A stretch of 5,660 nt of DNA, from positions 1 through 5,660 of the forward strand of contig SDWL01000146.1 of the NCBI GenBank assembly GCA_004195315.1, given 5' to 3'. How positions within the stretch are numbered: position 1 is the first letter of the stretch; each line of letters begins with the position of its first letter. The position numbers were made by a program, and so were the translations under genes. Below the pieces are notes generated by a model. It saw only the letters and a program-made list of their open reading frames with translations, made no database searches and was not told where the DNA came from. The stretch comes from Lutibacter sp. Lineage in GTDB: Bacteria; Bacteroidota; Bacteroidia; Flavobacteriales; Flavobacteriaceae. This document shows, piece by piece, positions 1 to 5,659 of the stretch.

Positions 1-39
1 TTCTTTAAGAGTAAGTCGACAAGTTTTTTTACGTAACAT
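1..39 (-). CDS. Possible 5' end of a gene truncated by the left window edge
   Basis: Reading leftward from an ATG at 39-37, 13 codons stay open to the window edge and give MLRKKTCRLTLKE. An in-frame TAG lies four codons upstream, so this ATG is the first possible start in the frame. The only support beyond the open frame is position: the start is 69 nt from site A, within the range seen for the other two first genes after a site (51 and 79 nt). Thirteen codons are too few to show a family, and no function is proposed. It could be a chance open frame. Confidence 0.3.
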   Translation of the reverse strand, partial: MLRKKTCRLTLKE

Positions 40-42
40 AAT

Positions 43-66
43 ACAAATCTATTAATTTAGATTTGT
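43..66. promoter_or_regulatory. Perfect inverted repeat next to the possible start at 39
   Basis: ACAAATCTA (43-51) and TAGATTTGT (58-66) are perfect 9-bp arms around a 6-nt centre, TTAATT. Each arm contains TAGATTTG on one strand, which fits the flavobacterial -7 promoter consensus TAnnTTTG. On the minus strand this box lies directly before the ATG at 39, leaving almost no leader, and no convincing TTG -33 element sits at the right distance. An operator or a small hairpin is as likely as a promoter. Confidence 0.3.
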
Positions 67-108
67 TGCGTTAAGTTATTGAGTACAGCAATTTTTTTTC
101 GTAATTGG

Positions 109-239
109 TGCTAACGGGTTTGAATATGGCAAGTGCGGTTTTGAAGTCGAACTTTTCATAGCTTGTTATTTTTGATTTAAAAGTACTAAAAATTTTCTAT
201 TTATTACAATTTAGCAATTTGCTATATGCGGTGTTGTAA
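109..239. repeat. Site A: attC-like intergenic repeat
   Basis: The ends are TGCTAAC (109-115) and GTTGTAA (233-239), and AAC-to-GTT spans 123 bp. The inner stem pairs ATATGGCAA (124-132) with TTGCTATAT (219-227), nine pairs including one G-U. The spacer between core and stem is 8 nt on the left and 5 nt on the right. The outer 7-mers pair poorly with each other beyond AAC/GTT. The left interior (GGGTTTGAATATG, AGTGCGG) resembles the other sites, and the right interior (TTTAAAAGTA) is shared with site D. It is interpreted as an integron-like recombination site; a MITE-like repeat is the main alternative. Confidence 0.65.
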
Positions 240-626
240 TTTAGCGGCTTTTGTTCCAATTATTCTATTTTGTTCAAATTTTATCGGTTTCATTTAGTTT
301 TACGAGTCAATTCTCAAATCGGTTGTGATTATAAAAATCGAATATATTTTCAGTTTGTTCTAATTTCTCTGTTTTAGTTTTCCGTTCTGAAAATCAATCT
401 GTTCGATTCATTTCTCAATTCGTATATTTTGCTCAAAATCTGACCGTTTCATTTCTTAAATCTGTGTGATTCAATTCTCTTTTTTTTACGTTTCAATAAT
501 CAAATCCGTTATTAAAATCAATTTTTTACGTTTCAACTTTTTATTTTCGGCTCGTGTGCTAGTCAATCTTACAATTCAAACTTAAAATGCTCAAATAAGG
601 ATTTCAGACCTGAAATCTGCCGTTAA
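240..626. other. Gene-free stretch with degenerate direct repeats
   Basis: No plausible coding region was found here: the few short frames on the minus strand stop within about a dozen codons. The plus strand is poor in G and rich in T and C. A degenerate direct repeat of roughly 50 bp is visible: 268-315 and 427-479 share TTTTG(T/C)TCAAA, C(G/C)GTTTCATTT and TCAATTCTC in that order. An exact 15-mer, TTTTTTACGTTTCAA, occurs at 482-496 and 522-536, exactly 40 bp apart. This could be a decayed gene, an untranslated RNA or neutral spacer; the sequence does not decide. Confidence 0.6.
600..617. repeat. Perfect short hairpin beside site B
   Basis: GATTTCAG (600-607) and CTGAAATC (610-617) are perfect inverted arms separated by AC. 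They can fold as a 7-bp stem with a GACC tetraloop. There is no T-tract directly after the stem on either strand, so an intrinsic terminator is not well supported. On the minus strand it sits about 16 nt inside the cassette start, where a leader hairpin or operator could lie. Confidence 0.4.
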
Positions 627-758
627 TTACAACGAGTTTGAATATGATTTGTGCGACTTAAAAATCGGAGATTTTCCAATATTTAATTTTAATATTATTT
701 TGTTTTAGAAACATTCTATTTTACTGAATTAAGTGATTTTTTATATGCATTGTTGGCA
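627..758. repeat. Site B: attC-like intergenic repeat
   Basis: The ends are TTACAAC (627-633) and GTTGGCA (752-758), and AAC-to-GTT spans 124 bp. The inner stem pairs ATATGA (642-647) with TTATAT (741-746), and the spacers are 8 nt left and 5 nt right. A small internal hairpin pairs AAAATC (661-666) with GATTTT (670-675) around GGA. The left half is nearly identical to site D, including GATTTGTGCGACT. The outer 7-mers do not match each other, but each matches the facing end of a neighbouring site. It begins 10 nt beyond the stop codon of the 318-residue lipoprotein gene. Confidence 0.65.
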
Positions 759-768
759 TTTCGTTACA

Positions 769-1725
769 TTATTTTTTATCTTTTAATTCTAAAAACTCTA
801 TAACTTTTGGGTCTATTGTTTTGGCAATACTGTCAATTTTAGAAGACTTAAAACGGTTATAACTAATAAAATCCTTGTATATAAACTCTTTAACAACATC
901 TTCTCGATAATATTGATACATATAACTACCTTCTTTGCTTTCTAACATCCATTTAATGTGATTTGGGATTTCAGTAAGATGTTTAGATAACCATATACCA
1001 TTTTTGGTTATACTATTAAGTCTAAACTCAAAATTGTATTCCTTTAACACTTCTTCAAGAATTTTGTTTTTTAAGATGTCATCATTTCTATAATCCAATT
1101 TCCACATTATTTTAGATTCAGGAACTTTATCATGTATACGATAAGACATTGACCTTTCATTAGTGATTGTGAATTTATCATATTCTGAAAGGTTTTTTTT
1201 ATTTCCTTTTTTAATAAATACATAATCAATATCTAATTTATCAATGGGTCCTAATAATGGAGTAATTTTAAATCCGACATATGTAAAACGATTGTCTTCT
1301 GTTTTTATATCAAATAAATCAACTTTAACAAAATTATCTAACGACCTCTCTTCTTTATATTTTTTCCAATAATTAGAAATAGAATCTGCTTTTGGTAAGT
1401 ATAAACCATATTCTGAATTCCAATCAGATTTAATTTTTACTGTATATTTACTTTGTACTAAAGTATCTGAATATAATTGAACCATTTTATGAACTCGATT
1501 ATATGTCATATCTGACCATTTAGCTTTTTCAACATCATCAGTTAGTTTTGCATCTCTAATCTCTTGAATAGCTTTATAAGTGAACTCAAATAAAGTGTCT
1601 TTTTCAATTATATCTTTTAGGTCTTTAATTTCTAAAGGCTCTATTACAGATTTTTTTAACGGACTATTGCAACTTGCCAATCCGAGTACAAACAACAATA
1701 CTGATAATTTAATTATTTTTCTCAT
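769..1725 (-). CDS. Uncharacterised lipoprotein, 318 residues
   Basis: The N-terminus, MRKIIKLSVLLFVLGLASC, is a clear lipoprotein signal peptide: basic start, hydrophobic core and an LASC lipobox with the lipidated Cys at residue 19. The residues after it (NSPLKKS) are not acidic, so the Bacteroidota surface-export signal is not evident and a periplasm-facing lipoprotein is more likely. The mature part is rich in charged and aromatic residues with no further membrane segment. Residues 34-90 look mainly helical; residues 90-230 look more beta-like. I do not recognise a catalytic motif, although the helical segment resembles uncharacterised Bacteroidota lipoproteins. It starts 12 nt after the 279-residue lipoprotein gene, so the two are probably co-transcribed. 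The ATG at 1725 is chosen because the signal peptide follows it directly. The TAA stop is followed by site B. Function unknown. Confidence 0.88.
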   Translation of the reverse strand: MRKIIKLSVLLFVLGLASCNSPLKKSVIEPLEIKDLKDIIEKDTLFEFTYKAIQEIRDAKLTDDVEKAKWSDMTYNRVHKMVQLYSDTLVQSKYTVKIKSDWNSEYGLYLPKADSISNYWKKYKEERSLDNFVKVDLFDIKTEDNRFTYVGFKITPLLGPIDKLDIDYVFIKKGNKKNLSEYDKFTITNERSMSYRIHDKVPESKIMWKLDYRNDDILKNKILEEVLKEYNFEFRLNSITKNGIWLSKHLTEIPNHIKWMLESKEGSYMYQYYREDVVKEFIYKDFISYNRFKSSKIDSIAKTIDPKVIEFLELKDKK

Positions 1726-1737
1726 AACTTTTTAAAA

Positions 1738-2577
1738 TTAATATATTTCTCCTCCAAGTACTTTATAGACTTCAAGTACATTTTTTAAGGCATTTTTTTG
1801 TGTTTCCGTAATAGTTTTAACTTTACTATATTGTTTTCCTATAAGTTTAAGTTTAACATCTTTTCCTTTAATAATAGTTCTAATTACGTCAAAATCATTA
1901 ACAATATCCTCGCTATTTTTATTAACGGGTATATCAAGCCATTCCCAAACTCCTCCAGTTCCATTATCTCTCTCAACATCTCCGTATTTGGTTTCTATTG
2001 TTTTATATTTTAAACCATCAATATAAATTATATATTTTTCAATAAATAGCCAATCACTATCTTTATATTGTATTCTTAATCTTAATGTTGGATAGTCAAA
2101 GCCTCTATCTCCAATGTAAAGGAAAAAACCATTGTAATTTGTGTATTGAGGAGAAGTTATATCTCGATACCAAGTGATATTCTCAAGCTTATCAACTTTT
2201 TTTCTCATTTTTTTTGTTGCTTGCTCAATTATGATTTTTTTCTTTTTTATCTGCTCCTCTTTTATTAGTTCTTCTTCTATTCTGATTTTATCTAATTCGA
2301 CATCTGCTTTATTCAATAATATTTTAGCTTCTGTAGCTTCTTTTGAAGTAGGATATTTTTTTAGTAATATTCGAAGTTCTTTTTTACACTCTTCAATTTT
2401 TTTGTTCAAAAAGAAAGTATTTGCATTATTAAGTAATTTTTCTGCATTGGGTTTCTCAATTTCTAATTGTACTTCTGTTTTTTCTGTTGTTAGTTTATCA
2501 GAATCATTTTTATTTGATTTCCCACAGCTTGAAAAGATAAATATCAATATTAGTAATAAATGTAGTACTCTTTTCAT
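1738..2577 (-). CDS. Lipoprotein with TPR-like/coiled-coil region and conserved C-terminal domain, 279 residues
   Basis: MKRVLHLLLILIFIFSSC is a lipoprotein signal peptide with an FSSC lipobox and Cys18. A charged linker follows. Residues about 44-90 form a helical pair with TPR-like spacing, with NAEKLLNNANTFFLNKK then a CKKELRILLKKYP stretch, as in BamD-type repeats. Residues about 90-132 are a Lys/Glu-rich probable coiled coil. From about 134 to the end lies a compact domain with LRLRIQYKDSDWLFIEKY, a VERDNGTGGVWEWLDIPV stretch and, at the end, TITETQKNALKNVL then LGG. From memory this C-terminal pattern recurs in other bacterial hypothetical proteins, but I know no function for it. The first part may position or oligomerise the protein at the outer membrane. 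It is the first gene of its pair, 51 nt from site C. I see no convincing TAnnTTTG promoter in that gap. Confidence 0.9.
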   Translation of the reverse strand: MKRVLHLLLILIFIFSSCGKSNKNDSDKLTTEKTEVQLEIEKPNAEKLLNNANTFFLNKKIEECKKELRILLKKYPTSKEATEAKILLNKADVELDKIRIEEELIKEEQIKKKKIIIEQATKKMRKKVDKLENITWYRDITSPQYTNYNGFFLYIGDRGFDYPTLRLRIQYKDSDWLFIEKYIIYIDGLKYKTIETKYGDVERDNGTGGVWEWLDIPVNKNSEDIVNDFDVIRTIIKGKDVKLKLIGKQYSKVKTITETQKNALKNVLEVYKVLGGEIY

Positions 2578-2628
2578 TTTTGATTTATTTCATTAAAATG
2601 TTGGATTTGAGTTTCATTTCGTAATGAA

Positions 2629-2759
2629 TGCCAACGGATTTGTATATGAAAAGTAGCAGTTTTAAATGTTGCTATTTTCGTTTTGGTAATAAAGTAACAG
2701 AAAAGCACAAATTATAAAACTTGTACTATTTCTGCTATTTTTTATATACGTGGTTGTGG
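2629..2759. repeat. Site C: attC-like intergenic repeat with the longest stem
   Basis: The ends are TGCCAAC (2629-2635) and GTTGTGG (2753-2759), and AAC-to-GTT spans 123 bp. An uninterrupted 18-bp stem (two G-U pairs) joins GTATATGAAAAGTAGCAG (2642-2659) to CTGCTATTTTTTATATAC (2732-2749). The core-to-stem spacer is 6 nt on the left and 3 nt on the right, keeping the 3-nt asymmetry of the other sites. TAGCA (2654-2658) can also pair with TGCTA (2670-2674), an alternative fold. The site starts 12 nt after the immunity gene stop and may also limit read-through between the two modules. Confidence 0.7.
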
Positions 2760-2771
2760 TTTGTATGTTAT

Positions 2772-3488
2772 CTATCCATATATATTTTCTCGTTCACCTC
2801 CCTTTTTTGTCCATTCGTTAAAAGTTAAATTTAATGGTTGAAACTCAATACCAGTACAATTAGTATCTTCAATTTCTTTTTTTAATTTTTCAGAACAAAA
2901 ATAACCAATTCCACCACCTTCAATTCTTTGTAAGAGGAAAAAATCTTTGCTAACGTTTTTTAAATAAAAATTATTAAAATATAAATATTTACCTGATTTA
3001 CTTAACTCTTCACTTTTTATTTGAAAATCTTGTAAAGAGCTAATTTTTACAATACTTTCTTCATTGCCAATACCTAAAATTCTTCTCCATTTGGCAAAAC
3101 TTTTATCAATATCAATAAATTCTTGTCTATATTTATAAGGATTAATAATCCAATAATTCTCATATTCAATATTTTTGTGAAAAATTGAGCATTGAAAATA
3201 TTGAGCATCTTCTTTGGAATAGTCAATAAGAATATCTTTCAACTTAGTACTCATTAACAATCTATGAGAAAAACCTATGCCCAATTGCTCTATCAAATCT
3301 GTTTTTTTTGATTTTGCATATAAAATAGGGGTTGCAACACAAGGTGTAAAATCAATTTTTTTAAAATAATAGTGCTCAATAAATCTTGGGTCATTATTGA
3401 CATGGCAATTATATTTTACATTCTTTACTTGTGGATAATGTCCTAAAGCCTTTGTATTAAGTGTATGCCTAATTCTAAAATATTCCAT
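2772..3488 (-). CDS. Imm11/DUF1629-like immunity protein, 238 residues
   Basis: It probably protects the producing cell from the nuclease encoded directly upstream by binding and blocking it. The protein has no signal peptide or membrane segment, so it should act in the cytoplasm, where incoming nuclease would cut nucleic acid. The C-terminal segment EKLKKEIEDTNCTGIEFQPL (residues 200-219) resembles the pattern I associate with the Imm11/DUF1629 family, which typically ends in a helix followed by TGIEF and PL; overall length also fits. The ATG at 3488 lies 3 nt after the TAA of the toxin gene, so translation is probably coupled, which would keep toxin and immunity levels linked. The TAG stop lies 12 nt from site C. 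The family call rests on recall of a short motif plus context; some other immunity family is possible, but an immunity role is well supported by position. Confidence 0.75.
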   Translation of the reverse strand: MEYFRIRHTLNTKALGHYPQVKNVKYNCHVNNDPRFIEHYYFKKIDFTPCVATPILYAKSKKTDLIEQLGIGFSHRLLMSTKLKDILIDYSKEDAQYFQCSIFHKNIEYENYWIINPYKYRQEFIDIDKSFAKWRRILGIGNEESIVKISSLQDFQIKSEELSKSGKYLYFNNFYLKNVSKDFFLLQRIEGGGIGYFCSEKLKKEIEDTNCTGIEFQPLNLTFNEWTKKGGERENIYG

Positions 3489-3491
3489 AAA

Positions 3492-5447
3492 TTAAAATAC
3501 TAAATTATTAACATGAGTTGTTGGGTTATTCTTAATTGCTGTTCTAATATTATTAATAATGTTTGTTAACCCATCATAAGCTTGTTCTGGTGTAATATTA
3601 GGGTAGGCATTATTTAAATCTATTAACTTTTGAAGAATTTTGTTATCATAATCTGTATGTGAACCCAAATGTACAGAATTATCAAGAGGAATACCATTAA
3701 GAGCTTCGTTCATATGAAATGCTCTAGGGTCTTTAGCAGCTTGTTGGACAACATTTTCAGTTTGTTTTGCCCAAGGAATAATATGATGAGCTTGTCTGGC
3801 ATCTTGAGCATACGGAGCCATACCAAGTACTTTTCTTAATTTACTGCCTGTAGAACCAAAATTAACAAAACCATCTACACCAATTTTCCAAACAAGTTTT
3901 ACTTTAGTTCCAATGCTATAAACAGTTTGAGTTGCATCCACAACTTTTAGTCCATATTTTATACCCATAGCAGCCCAACCAGCCACAGGAACAGCACTAG
4001 CATAACTTAAAGTAGCATTAAGACCATCACCTTCAATAGTATATAAAACCCCATTTGTTAAATCAGCTATTTCCCCAACAACAGGAATCATTCCAAAAAC
4101 ATCTAAACTAATATGTACTATATCTTTAGAAGCCTCCCATAAAATTTCATAATCTGACCATTCAGGGTTTAAGGCTCTTAAAGTGATACATTTTAATATA
4201 AAATGTGTGTAAATAGGGTCAGTATTAATGCTATTAGAGGAGTCAATAGCCATATATTGATTGACAGAATTCAGGAATGCGCTGTCAAAAGAATTATATA
4301 TTTTGTTTTGGTTATTGGCTTCTAGCGCAAAACCAAAGGCATTTGCATCAACTGTTAAATCTACCTTTACAACATCAATTAAGTTTGAAACAAATTTTTG
4401 AGCTTGGGGTGCGTAATCATTTACATTTAAATAAGATAATACATTATTAAAAATTAATTGGTTTTGATTCAAAAAATCTTGTTGGGTAGTCGATAAGCTC
4501 ATCCAAAAAGATTGATAAGTTGCAGATGTAGTTACACCAACAGTATTATTAGGAGCGCAATCGGTTGATATTCCAGTTATTGGTTGTGAGTCAACAATAC
4601 TAGTACCTGAGGTATTTGAACAATCAGTACCATCTATAGTTATTCCTCCACCTGTTCCATCTCCTTCGTAGTCTGGGTTGTCTTGAGGGATAAGTTCTCC
4701 GCTAACCCAAACAGTCTGACAGGTTTCAGTAGTTTCATAGCTAAGATTACCTGTGCAATACGTACCCCAAGAGTGTAACTCCTCTCCATAATCACATTGA
4801 GGTTCAAAATAAGTAATACATACTTTTGTAAAATGACCACTGCTTCTTGCTGATGTATTTTTACTTGATAATTTTTCTGTACTTAATTTAGTTTTTGTTG
4901 TCCAAATAATCTCTCGGTCAAGTGAATATTTTGTAATATGACCTTTATACTTTTTAATGTCAAAATAAAATTCACCTTCTGGAGTTTGACTATAAAAATC
5001 TACATTGAGATCAGGTTCATAGCTTAATATATAACCTATATATCCTACTTCAGTTTGAATTAAGTGTAAGTTTTCAAAATTGATGGATTCAGAGTTGTTT
5101 TCAATTTTAAAAGTGTATGTAGAAAATCCCGTCTCGTTAGTGTATTGAATAATTCTATTAACATTAATATTATCCAAACTTTGTTTTGCATTGCTATTTT
5201 TTACTAAATAAGATTCTTTAAGTTTTATAGTTTTTAGGTTTTCAATTATTGGCTTTAAATGATTTAGATTATCTATAGAGGTGATTTTATGAGATTCAGA
5301 TAAAAGTTGTTCAATTTCTGATGTTTGATCAGAAAGGTTGTTTTCATTTTCGCAATTAGTTGTAATTGTTAAAATTCCAAATAATAGAATTCCAATTTTA
5401 AAATAACTGTTTAATTTTCTTTTTCGGTTGATTTTTAAATTTTTCAT
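3492..5447 (-). CDS. Lipoprotein polymorphic toxin with C-terminal AHH nuclease domain, 651 residues
   Basis: This is predicted to be a secreted or surface-exposed antibacterial nuclease. Residues 1-31 form a signal peptide (basic start, hydrophobic 16-30) ending at Cys32; TTNC is a loose lipobox, and the acidic ENEN after it resembles the flavobacterial surface-export signal. Residues about 40-200 are an unrecognised N-terminal region. Residues 210-243 contain four Cys (210, 218, 231, 243), followed by a Gly/Asp-rich linker with Cys 276 and 297. A helical region spans about 310-440. Residues about 442-500 (IPVVGEIADLTNGVLYTIEG, then PVAGWAAMGIKYG) are the small-residue-rich pre-toxin segment common in polymorphic toxins. 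The nuclease follows: AHHIIPW at 553-559, NGIPL at 584-588 and HLGSHTDYD at 593-601, matching the AHH family of the HNH/Endo VII fold, with His554/His555 as likely catalytic or metal-binding residues. No RHS repeats, PAAR or VgrG region is present, so the delivery route is open. The immunity gene follows after 3 nt. Confidence 0.9.
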   Translation of the reverse strand: MKNLKINRKRKLNSYFKIGILLFGILTITTNCENENNLSDQTSEIEQLLSESHKITSIDNLNHLKPIIENLKTIKLKESYLVKNSNAKQSLDNINVNRIIQYTNETGFSTYTFKIENNSESINFENLHLIQTEVGYIGYILSYEPDLNVDFYSQTPEGEFYFDIKKYKGHITKYSLDREIIWTTKTKLSTEKLSSKNTSARSSGHFTKVCITYFEPQCDYGEELHSWGTYCTGNLSYETTETCQTVWVSGELIPQDNPDYEGDGTGGGITIDGTDCSNTSGTSIVDSQPITGISTDCAPNNTVGVTTSATYQSFWMSLSTTQQDFLNQNQLIFNNVLSYLNVNDYAPQAQKFVSNLIDVVKVDLTVDANAFGFALEANNQNKIYNSFDSAFLNSVNQYMAIDSSNSINTDPIYTHFILKCITLRALNPEWSDYEILWEASKDIVHISLDVFGMIPVVGEIADLTNGVLYTIEGDGLNATLSYASAVPVAGWAAMGIKYGLKVVDATQTVYSIGTKVKLVWKIGVDGFVNFGSTGSKLRKVLGMAPYAQDARQAHHIIPWAKQTENVVQQAAKDPRAFHMNEALNGIPLDNSVHLGSHTDYDNKILQKLIDLNNAYPNITPEQAYDGLTNIINNIRTAIKNNPTTHVNNLVF

Positions 5448-5485
5448 AGTTTTTAAATTTAATGATTAATATTCATTTTTTTAAT

Positions 5486-5497
5486 AAATTGCAATTT
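5486..5497. promoter_or_regulatory. 12-bp perfect palindrome in the toxin leader
   Basis: AAATTGCAATTT lies about 40 bp upstream of the toxin ATG, between site D and the gene, where a cassette promoter or operator would be expected. In such an AT-rich region a 12-bp palindrome may be chance, and no TAnnTTTG box accompanies it. It is listed as a candidate only. Confidence 0.2.
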
Positions 5498-5526
5498 TTC
5501 TGTAGGGCCCTCTCTCGTAATATAAA

Positions 5527-5659
5527 CCACAACGAGTTTTTATAAGATTTGTGCGACTGGAAAATCGAAGATTTTTCGGTGGTAGCAAATCGTTTGTTGA
5601 ATGTTTGTCAGTTCGTTATTTAGTTTAAAAGTAAGCATAAATTTTATGAGGTGTTGTGG
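5527..5659. repeat. Site D: attC-like intergenic repeat
   Basis: The ends are CCACAAC (5527-5533) and GTTGTGG (5653-5659), perfectly complementary here, and AAC-to-GTT spans 125 bp. The inner stem pairs TATAAGATTTGTGC (5541-5554) with GCATAAATTTTATG (5635-5648), 14 pairs including three G-U. Spacers are 7 nt left and 4 nt right. An internal hairpin pairs 5559-5566 with 5570-5577 around GAA, at the same place as in site B. The left interior is nearly identical to site B, and the right interior shares TTTAAAAGTA with site A. The right end is one base from the window edge. Confidence 0.65.

Larger units (their letters stand above)
115..632 (-). mobile_element. Inferred gene-less cassette (sites A-B)
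   Basis: Taking crossover in the GTT core, as in integrons, and cassette orientation following the genes, this 518-bp unit runs from the site B core to the site A core and carries site A as its recombination site. Its outer ends are complementary: GTTGTAATT (233-241) against AATTACAAC (625-633). It contains no gene I can recognise. Boundaries and orientation are inferred; if the array runs the other way, the site B body belongs to this unit instead. Confidence 0.5.
633..2634 (-). mobile_element. Inferred two-lipoprotein cassette (sites B-C)
   Basis: This 2002-bp unit runs between the GTT cores of sites C and B and holds two minus-strand lipoprotein genes plus the body of site B. Its outer ends are complementary over nine bases: GTTGGCATT (752-760) against AATGCCAAC (2627-2635). 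The first gene starts 51 nt inside site C and the second ends 10 nt before site B, the layout expected of a cassette with its recombination site 3' of the genes. Boundaries are inferred by analogy with integrons. Confidence 0.5.
2635..5532 (-). mobile_element. Inferred toxin/immunity cassette (sites C-D)
   Basis: This 2898-bp unit lies between the cores of sites D and C and carries the AHH-nuclease lipoprotein gene, its immunity gene and the body of site C. Its ends match best of the three units: GTTGTGGTTT (2753-2762) against AAACCACAAC (5524-5533), ten contiguous bases, extending to 13 of 14. A two-gene cassette of this size is long compared with typical integron cassettes of about 1 kb. 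Boundaries are inferred. Confidence 0.5.

Noticed and set aside
1798..2596. Open frames on the plus strand opposite the 279-residue lipoprotein gene (1798-2013 and 2174-2596)
   Set aside because: Both are antisense shadows of a well-supported gene. Their products are low-complexity Phe/Ser/Ile-rich, as expected from the reverse of a Lys/Glu-rich AT-rich gene.
4640..4840. 66-codon open frame on the minus strand inside the toxin gene
   Set aside because: It is an alternative frame within the toxin coding sequence, with no domain features and no spacing that suggests a separate start.
3492..5447. RHS, HINT/intein or PAAR-containing toxin
   Set aside because: No YD-repeats, no intein splice motifs and no PAAR region were seen; only the pre-toxin-like segment and the AHH nuclease are supported.
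5504..5511. AGGGCCCT palindrome in the toxin leader, GC-rich against an AT-rich background
   Set aside because: It is only 8 bp with no loop or T-tract and no known regulator site. It stands out by composition alone.
5448..5526. Flavobacterial promoter (TTG ... TAnnTTTG) upstream of the toxin gene
   Set aside because: A TTG is present, but only a poor match (TATTAATC) lies at a suitable distance, so no promoter is called.
109..5659. Repeats as simple insertion sequences or MITEs with terminal inverted repeats
   Set aside because: No transposase and no consistent flanking duplication are visible. The ends match across the genes between sites better than within sites, which a MITE model does not predict. 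The alternative is not fully excluded.
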